This document shows positions 57,826 to 64,000 of a stretch of 64,000 nucleotides of DNA, one piece after another; the first letter of the stretch is position 1, and every line of letters starts with the position of its first letter. The stretch is from Isoetes taiwanensis (taxonomy: Eukaryota > Streptophyta > Lycopodiopsida > Isoetales > Isoetaceae). Under the pieces are notes generated by a model. The model was not told where the DNA came from. It saw only the letters and a list, made by a program, of their open reading frames with translations, and did not search any database. The stretch is from contig JAJEKV010000057.1 of the NCBI GenBank assembly GCA_021234155.1, positions 4,929,821 to 4,993,820 of the forward strand, given 5' to 3'. A program made the position numbers and the translations under genes.

Positions 57826-59515
57826 TGTGGCGTCCCCACTTCGCATCACGGTGCCCTCGCAGGTATACAAGCAGGAGTTCATCCCCATACCAGCTCCATG
57901 CTATCTGGGGCCCTCCCGTGACTTTGTGGCGTGGCCGGGTTCGATTGGGAAGAGTGGAAGGGTCATTACACCGATCTCCCTCGGGGCCTACCTAGGCTGC
58001 GGAAAGCGTAAACATACATGTCGGTAGCACATACATCAACATCATATGACCATCACGAAGGATGGTCCTCCACATATCTGCATAGACAAAGATCGGCACA
58101 TCACATAGGGAATCCTACCCAAGGCTCGGACTCAAAGGGATGGCCCGGCGGCTTGGGTCTCAGTTCATTTGGGGCGAGAATTCATGGCAATGGATTTGGC
58201 TGGCATAAAGCTTATAGCCTAGGGTTGTCCACTCCATCGCCCCTCACATTGCACACTGCGGTAGGTTGAAAAGTGTTGGGACTGGCGTAGCCGGGATGCA
58301 TAGCCAAAGGGGCTATATCTGGTTACATCTCCCGGTTCGATGGGGCGGTGGGGATTTCTCCCTCGAGAGATCTCACGATCTTGACTCAAAGGTGACTAGG
58401 GGCCCTTTGCCCGTATTGACTTGAACTCAATGGAAGGTCATATTCACCACCTCACGAGTGTCGAGCCCATGCCTTGCCCACCTGCAGCGGTGGCAAGCCA
58501 TTAGACCTAGTCACGGTGACCCCGTGATCTTTACACACGGAGAGTGGTTCAAAGTCGAGAACATGAACCTCCTTATAAGCCCGGTCACGCCCTTCACCCA
58601 CAACCGGGTGTGGCTCTTGTGCCTGGCGCATCTACGGTGTGCTAGAGAGGCTACTCTAGGAGCATCAACTACAAAGCTTTGGGTCTCTACCCCCTTCCCA
58701 ATACAAGGAGTTCTGAGAGATACATCATCCATATACATCTGGAGGAAGAACTAAAGAACAAGATCTAATCTATATCATAGAGTTAGGTTCTTTAGTTAGA
58801 ATCTGCTATCTAGAGTTCTAGAGAGGGCTGCTATGAGCAATCTAATAGGCTAAACCTATTGATTCAATGCCTAAAATAGGGTTTAGACTATCTAATTGGC
58901 CAAATACGATCCTTGAGGGGCTCCTCGACTGAGCTTCGACCATCCTGGCGGGCTTCGAATCTCGAGGAACTAAGGATGCAATTCTCCCGTGATGCGGGAT
59001 GCGGTTTTGGTTTGTTGAGGCTGACCAAAGCGAGTTCTAAAAACCCTAAAATCGAAAATTAGGTTAGTTAGGGTTTCCAACCCTATATAGACAAGGGGGT
59101 GGCTAGGGTTTCCAATTATCCCCTTTTGGCATGTGGGATAATTGGGAAAAGGGCCCACTTGCCTTTAAGGGCTAGGTGGCCAAATGTGCCCACATGGAAA
59201 TGTGTGCACCCAAATGTGCTCACATGGAAATGTGTGCACATTAATGAATATTGTACATTGGAAAATGTGCATTAATTTACACCTATGGGTATGGCCCACT
59301 TGGCATCAAGTGGCCACATGGAAATGTGTGCCCACATTAATGTGTACATTGGAAAATGTGCACATTAATACTATCTCACATTCTTAGCAAGTTGCCCCTA
59401 GGGGCTACCCACTTGGCTGCGTTGGGTACCGCGTCGGTCGGGATGGCGTGTGCGGCGTGGCGATGGCGGTACAATACTCGTCTGGGGCATTATCTTTGTC
59501 TTTGGAAGCGTCACA
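57826..59515 (-). repeat. 5' LTR of the LARD-like element (1690 bp)
   Basis: This is the right-hand copy. Long stretches are the same as in the other LTR (58745-58910 with 49385-49550, 59045-59270 with 49690-49915). Short blocks rich in CG are replaced or missing, for example CACATGTGCAGCATCTACAA in the left copy against CTGGCGCATCTACGG here. The outer end is placed at CGTCACA (59509-59515); the last ~40 bp align less well, so this border is less certain. Confidence 0.7.
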
Positions 59516-60299
59516 TCTGGAGTGCCTCAAAGTTATTAGGGAGGGATGCCCAATATATGATGTTAAGGATAATGAGCTGCGAACAACACGGAAGATGGGA
59601 CATGTGATCTTCATTATGATATCCATGCTGTCAGACGAGGAATATGATAATGACAATAGCAGTGCATGAGAATATTTTCTTCTAGATGATCCAGACTTAA
59701 CAGCTATATTCTATCATACGGATCAGGATCAGGATTAGGAACATGATGAGTCAGAAGAGGATGAGGATCGGGACCTCTCCTAAGTGGTGAAATCAAATAC
59801 GAGCTACTAACTAAGGAGAAGGGCCCCCTTAAATAAAAATGGATTTCCCCCGTCTATGGCTGCTTACCTCGTCGAGGCATTTGCTCCAATTGATACAACG
59901 TGCTTGGAGCTTCATGTTGGAGGTTATATTGCCCGAGAGGCTCTTATGGGTGTTGGAAGATGTCCTTTGCTTTGTGTGGTGATGAGCGAGGCCAAAGACT
60001 TTCTTGAACCATTCCTCATGCATGTACTTGCCAAATCTCCTAAAGGCCCTTATGGCAGCCTGAAATCCTCGGCAATCAAAAGCCTCGTGGACTTGTCAAT
60101 TCAAAGATGGACGATGGTTACGGTGGGGAACTAGTAATCTGACGATAAGGAAAGTAATGACCAAGTGGCTACTAAAGCGGCTGCTCAAAGTAATGTGATG
60201 AAGGCGAACATAGGGAATATCCTTGCCTCCCGTGCGGGTGATGCAAGCGACAATAAAATAGATCTAATTGACAAGGCAACCGCAGTGAAGGGCCATTGA
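59516..60299 (+). pseudogene. ParB-methylase-like element gene, C-terminal part (DNA methylase-like lobe)
   Basis: One frame can be followed from the LTR edge to TGA 60297-60299, with five or six interrupting stops. It starts SHLECLKVIREGCPIYDVKD, passes acidic text and reaches PPSMAAYLVEAFAPIDTTCL, then ELHVGGY, then EALMGVGR and FLEPFLMHVL. This order (a P-x-x-x-x-x-x-hydrophobic-hydrophobic-Glu-Ala-Phe-x-Pro start, a T-hydrophobic-(D/E)-x-x-x-G-G turn for S-adenosylmethionine, and a G-V-G-R helix) is that of the end of N6-adenine/N4-cytosine DNA methylases, with the usual F-x-G-x-G degenerate here. A tail SDDKESNDQVATKAAAQS follows. The assignment is inference from motif order; the protein is non-functional as it stands. 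Confidence 0.4.
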
Positions 60300-63200
60300 T
60301 AACCTAAAGCGACTCTAGTAATTCCGCGAGGTTTGCCAAATCAATACTAAAATAATGTCGGTTATTGAAACGCGTAAGAGGAACTAATAGAAAATAACAA
60401 TACTAGCGGTCGAGGAAAACCGCGGAGATTAAGGGTGGAAGGGGAGAATGGAATGGCGACGGCGGCGTGGCGAAGAGGATAGGTATGGCCTTGCGGATGA
60501 AATCGGCGCCCCGTGTGATTTAATTTATCTTTGTTTTTTGAATTCGGCGCCAAGCATGCTTTAATTATATTTCATTGTCACCCTAAATCGCAGGCGATTT
60601 GGTTAAAGCCTAACTCAAATCCGCCTAGCTTGTTTGTGTGATCATATCTTTTGACCCGGATACATGTTTGATGTTTGACTTGCCTTACATTTCTAAGAAG
60701 GTTGTGGTATTACGACTTAAGCGGAGTCCTTTGTAAGACTTTTAGAAAAATTAAGTGGCTAGAGATCGGTTTCATCGGAGGACCCGGTAGAATCAAACAC
60801 CAAGTGGATCTATCCGCGGACGCGCTTGAAAGGAGATGCTAGATGAGGCATTTAGATTATTTCAAGTTGGTATTTGGTCATCCATGGAACTAAAGAACAT
60901 CAAGGATACTTTGGAGGAACTGGGGGACATGCATAGACATTGGTTGACCTTTTGGGATCAGAACAAATGTGTGAAGTTCACTAATCCCAAGGATCCAACA
61001 GGCAAAACAAGGTTGCAAATTAAACGGGAGTGTTGCAGCACTCCGTTTCAAAATTCCTTTAAAAAAACGTCTTTTTTAAAATTGGGCTTTTTAGGAGGGT
61101 TTAAAATTTCGGGGAATGCGACTTTTTTTGGCCTATTTTTTGGGGTCTTTTTTGGACCGCGACTTTGGTTTTAGGTGAAGCGATGGAAATAGCAAAAATC
61201 AGACATGAGTACGTAATTTTATGCAGGTGGATGTAGAAAAAACACAAATTTAGTAAAAAAAATATTAATAATTTCTTTACTGTTTTTGTGTTACATAAAT
61301 AATGGCAATCAGTAATAAATGTCAATCAGTAGCCACAGCATAAGTTTTGTCAAAGATCTAAATTATAGTCTTCTTCATTTTTCTTGCTGGTCTCAGCTTG
61401 GTCAGAATCTATCTTTTCACCTGTTGGTAGTTGATTCCGGTATGGCAGCAAGAGCTACCTCCTTTAGCTCTGCAAAAGTAGCTTCGTCATCCAAGGAGCT
61501 TGTAAATGGAGGCTATATCTCCGAAGATGTCATCTTAGCAAAATCAGAATTAGACTTTGCCCCCAACTATGAATCCTATCTTGGAGAGGCTGTCAAATAT
61601 TGGTAGCCATGTCCATAATGTTCATATATAGTCGTGCGTGCTACATGCTCCCTGATTTTCTGCTCAACGTTTTCTCGGGTTTGGGCACGGTGTCCAGGTG
61701 CCTCGATATCGTGCTCAGGTCTGGGCAAACTACAACAACCTCAAATCTGGCCTGGCAGCAGTTTGAATGTACAAGCCATGCAGTTTGCATATGATCATCT
61801 AGCTGTTGCATGCATAGCACAATGCTGGAAAGGTGTTGCTTCTCATCATTTATCTGCTTACTCATGAGTGCAGGTGCTACTGACTTTATTTTCTCTGTAA
61901 GGCACACCAATCTAGCTTTGATGTCATCTACACTTGCTTGCATGGCTTGCATGAGCTTCTAGGGTGGGGTTGCCTCCTATCGCGCATGCACCCTTTACCG
62001 CCCACCCCCCTCCCTTGTAACATATTTTGCAAACCGTTAAGATAAAAAATCAATGGACAAGATTTGTTTGCACTATAATAGGGCCTAACTACCACTATTT
62101 ATGGGTGCAAGTGCGCGATGCGTGGGTCCGGAATAAAAGTGTTATAATTTCTCTTTCCCATATCTGTTTAGGACATGGACACGTGCATGTGAAAGCTATT
62201 TTGAAGGGTTTTTTGGGGATTTAAAAATCTGCCACGTTTGATTCTTAAATCTCCTTGAAAAGCTTTGAAGAAGAGGATGGAGATCCCCTGCGCAATAGAA
62301 GGAGACCCCTCCCATGAAGGGGGCCATCAGACCCCTAATGTTACGCCTACTCTAACTTTTTGCAGGTATGTCGGAATCTGACGGTTTTGGGTTCATGTGA
62401 AACGCAATTATGTTAGGAATCCAAAAAATCCATTTTTAAACAATTCTGAGTTTGGCCGTGTCTCCATTTTTATGATCTGCTCTTAAGTGCGCGAGATATG
62501 GAGACCATACCCTAAGGATCTAGAAATGGGGGATCTGCATTTCTATGTGAACAACTTGCTGCTCATTTGGTTACCATGAGCATGTCTTGCTATGTGTGTG
62601 GTATCTGCCTTAGCCCTTGTTGGTTTTCTCAGTGAAGGTTTGCTGCTTTTTCCTGTGCGGTCTGTTCTGCATATTGCAATTGCATCTATAGCGGTTGCAG
62701 TGGATGGGCCTTGTACGTCTATGGGAGTTGAGGAAGGGATTGTGGATGCTTTGTGCATTGGGTGGGCCTATAGAGAAGATCTAGTTGATGGACACAGTTA
62801 TGAAGAGGAAGTCAATACAACAATAAAATACTGTGGATGAGTGTACACGATGCCTGGCCTCAGTGATTGCCATTTAGGGGAAGGGGAGGGGAGTTTGGAG
62901 GGCTACAATCTTGTGGGTGGGAGGTTCAATTCTTGCTTTTGCGGGGTTCTTTTTTTAGGGTGGACTTGGGGTGAGCCCAGGACTTAGAGTATATGGGCTA
63001 CCTATCAGTGAATTGTAAGGCTTTTGTTTGGGACTACCATTGTTGTAAGAGTCAAAGGCCAAAGGCACAATCAAAGGCAAGCCTAGAGTTGTCATGGCAA
63101 TGGACCAAAAGTGGTGCATTTGCACTGTTCACTTTAAAATTCATATAAAATCAATGGCTCAAAATTCAATAAAATCCTTCCTAGAAGTTCATATATGGCA

Positions 63201-63458
63201 GTCATATTCTATATAAAAAATACTTAAAAATCTATCTACCTCTATTCTTGAAAGTTATGCTTATGTGAATCCAAGGAGGTCATGCCAAGACTGCCTTATA
63301 TTTACATAAGGCAAAACTGTCTTAATGAAACGATTTTTTTGAATTTTTTCAGTATTTTTTTATTTTTCTATGCAAGTTAGAGAATACAATACAAAAAACT
63401 ACACCTCATTCCGAGTTATGAGAAGGAAGATAGAGAGGGTCAAAACTGTTTTCTGTCT
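60300..63458. other. Unannotated stretch with one box-B-like SINE end
   Basis: Frames at 60836-61060 and 61319-61606 (+) look mildly coding-like but have no motif I recognise. At 62917-62960 GGTGGGAGGTTCAATTC is followed by a T run, and the same word occurs at 57287-57305 inside the LARD-like element. This is likely a tRNA-derived SINE fragment. The repeat word CGGCGCCAAGCATGC near 60545 is related to the array at 47 kb. Confidence 0.35.
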
Positions 63459-63833
63459 TCTGTGGACCAATAATGGTTCCCAGAAGGCTATTCTCGAATC
63501 AAATCTCTAACTTTTTCCAATAAATGAATTTTGGATTGGAATTTGGAATATAAGTAGTAAACAAGTTGTTTCATCCTAGAAAAATGTTTATTGGTCTTGA
63601 TTTCTATGTTTTGGTTTTTTCATACAATTTTTAATACGATCGACTAATAATTTATGTCTATATTGAAGAAGAAAAAGAAGAATGATTCAAGTTCGTCCTT
63701 CAAAAAATTATAATATGAAAGCTTATAACAATAAGAGACAAATGCAAAAAAAAAACACACAAAACGAGCATAGCACTTGTTCTAAAAAAATCAAGAAAGA
63801 TTTCTGTCCGGAGACCATTATTGGTCCACAGTT
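63459..63833. repeat. Foldback element, MITE-like, ~20-bp inverted ends
   Basis: CTGTGGACCAATAATGGTTC (63460-63479) and GAGACCATTATTGGTCCACA with a following G (63812-63832) are inverted copies with two differences, 330 bp apart. The interior is AT-rich and non-coding. No target-site duplication is evident beyond a possible TT. Confidence 0.55.
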
Positions 63834-64000
63834 TGTTTAAAATTCAAGCATTTTAGCATCAACTTCAAATTATTTGCTAAATTACGTCTTTCATGAATTT
63901 TGAAGCATATGCTTTGAGTTGTGACCTTCAAAAGCGGCGGCAGTTGTGGATCTTTCAGGGGATTCAGCAGCCTGCAGCCTCTCTGATTCCTCGACGCAGG
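63834..64000. other. Window end, nothing recognised
   Basis: About 170 bp of AT-rich sequence that becomes GC-richer at the edge. I see no feature in it. Confidence 0.4.

Larger units (their letters stand above)
48452..59515 (-). mobile_element. 11.1-kb LARD-like LTR retrotransposon, minus strand
   Basis: Two ~1.7-kb direct repeats (48452-50158 and 57826-59515) bracket 7.67 kb. Ends are TGTGACG...CGCCACA on the left copy and TGTGGCG...CGTCACA on the right. On the minus strand a sequence like the initiator-tRNA-Met binding site (GGGTATCGAGC, complement of 57813-57823) adjoins the right LTR. A purine tract AAGGTGGGGAGAA adjoins the left LTR (50159-50171, repeated at 50200-50212). The 5' LTR is therefore the right-hand one. 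The interior has no reverse transcriptase, RNase H or integrase that I can find; only scattered charged frames (54102-53710, 56246-55926, minus) remain. This fits a large retrotransposon derivative that relies on a relative's enzymes. The 5-bp flanks (ATCCG, TCTGG) do not match. Confidence 0.75.

Noticed and set aside
60836..61174. 112-codon frame with helical text (LEELGDMHRHWLTFWDQN)
   Set aside because: It is mildly coding-like, but the last 40 residues come from T-rich low-complexity DNA and no family was recognised, so it is not called as a gene.

Overview
The window looks like nuclear DNA from a land plant with a large, repeat-rich genome. One plant-type transporter gene with small GT-AG introns (NRT1/PTR family) appears intact. 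A broken relative of the plant galactan synthases, plant-type hAT transposase pieces with BED and DUF659-like domains, and LTR retrotransposons fill much of the rest. Gene density is about one intact gene in 64 kb, which fits a gymnosperm or a similarly large genome, but the sequence alone does not fix the species. All family names come from reading motifs by eye; no database search was run.

Left part (0-15 kb): a short LTR element (752-2992) encodes RNase H in front of reverse transcriptase. Two broken multi-domain genes on the + strand follow: a protein-kinase-like protein (6.2-8.0 kb) and a coiled-coil/RING-like protein (8.2-9.7 kb). Then comes a run of six imperfect hairpins (9.87-11.34 kb), at least one of which is an inverted duplication of coding-like sequence. 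A hAT transposase lies split in two head-to-head pieces (11.5-12.7 kb minus, 14.0-14.8 kb plus) around an A/C-rich, G-poor spacer.

Middle (15-44 kb): mostly unannotatable AT-rich DNA with scattered duplications, a second and larger G-poor array (22.7-23.6 kb), and an adjoining array of 12 quasi-palindromes of the TTCGC-TTA-CGCGAA type (23.85-24.12 kb). The intact NPF transporter gene is at 28.07-30.20 kb. A ~115-bp repeat array (31.5-33.1 kb) is interrupted by an insertion that contains a miRNA-sized hairpin. A truncated GALS-like glycosyltransferase lies on the minus strand (41.6-42.95 kb).

Right part (43.8-64 kb): this is the most unusual stretch. A small coiled-coil gene carries a 73-bp intron that lies inside a 78-bp sequence repeated without a mismatch 28 kb away. 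A DUF8039-like fragment lies on the minus strand. A long decayed + strand coding region has an RGG-rich start, a ParB-like (DGQHR-type) motif region and a lysine-rich region; a candidate C-terminal lobe of a DNA N6-adenine/N4-cytosine methylase lies 11 kb further on. An 11-kb LTR element (48452-59515, minus strand, 1.7-kb LTRs, PBS and PPT visible, no recognisable pol) separates the two parts. I infer that they were one gene of a poorly known plant mobile element. Repeats built on CACGCC/GGCGTG palindromes occur inside and beside it.
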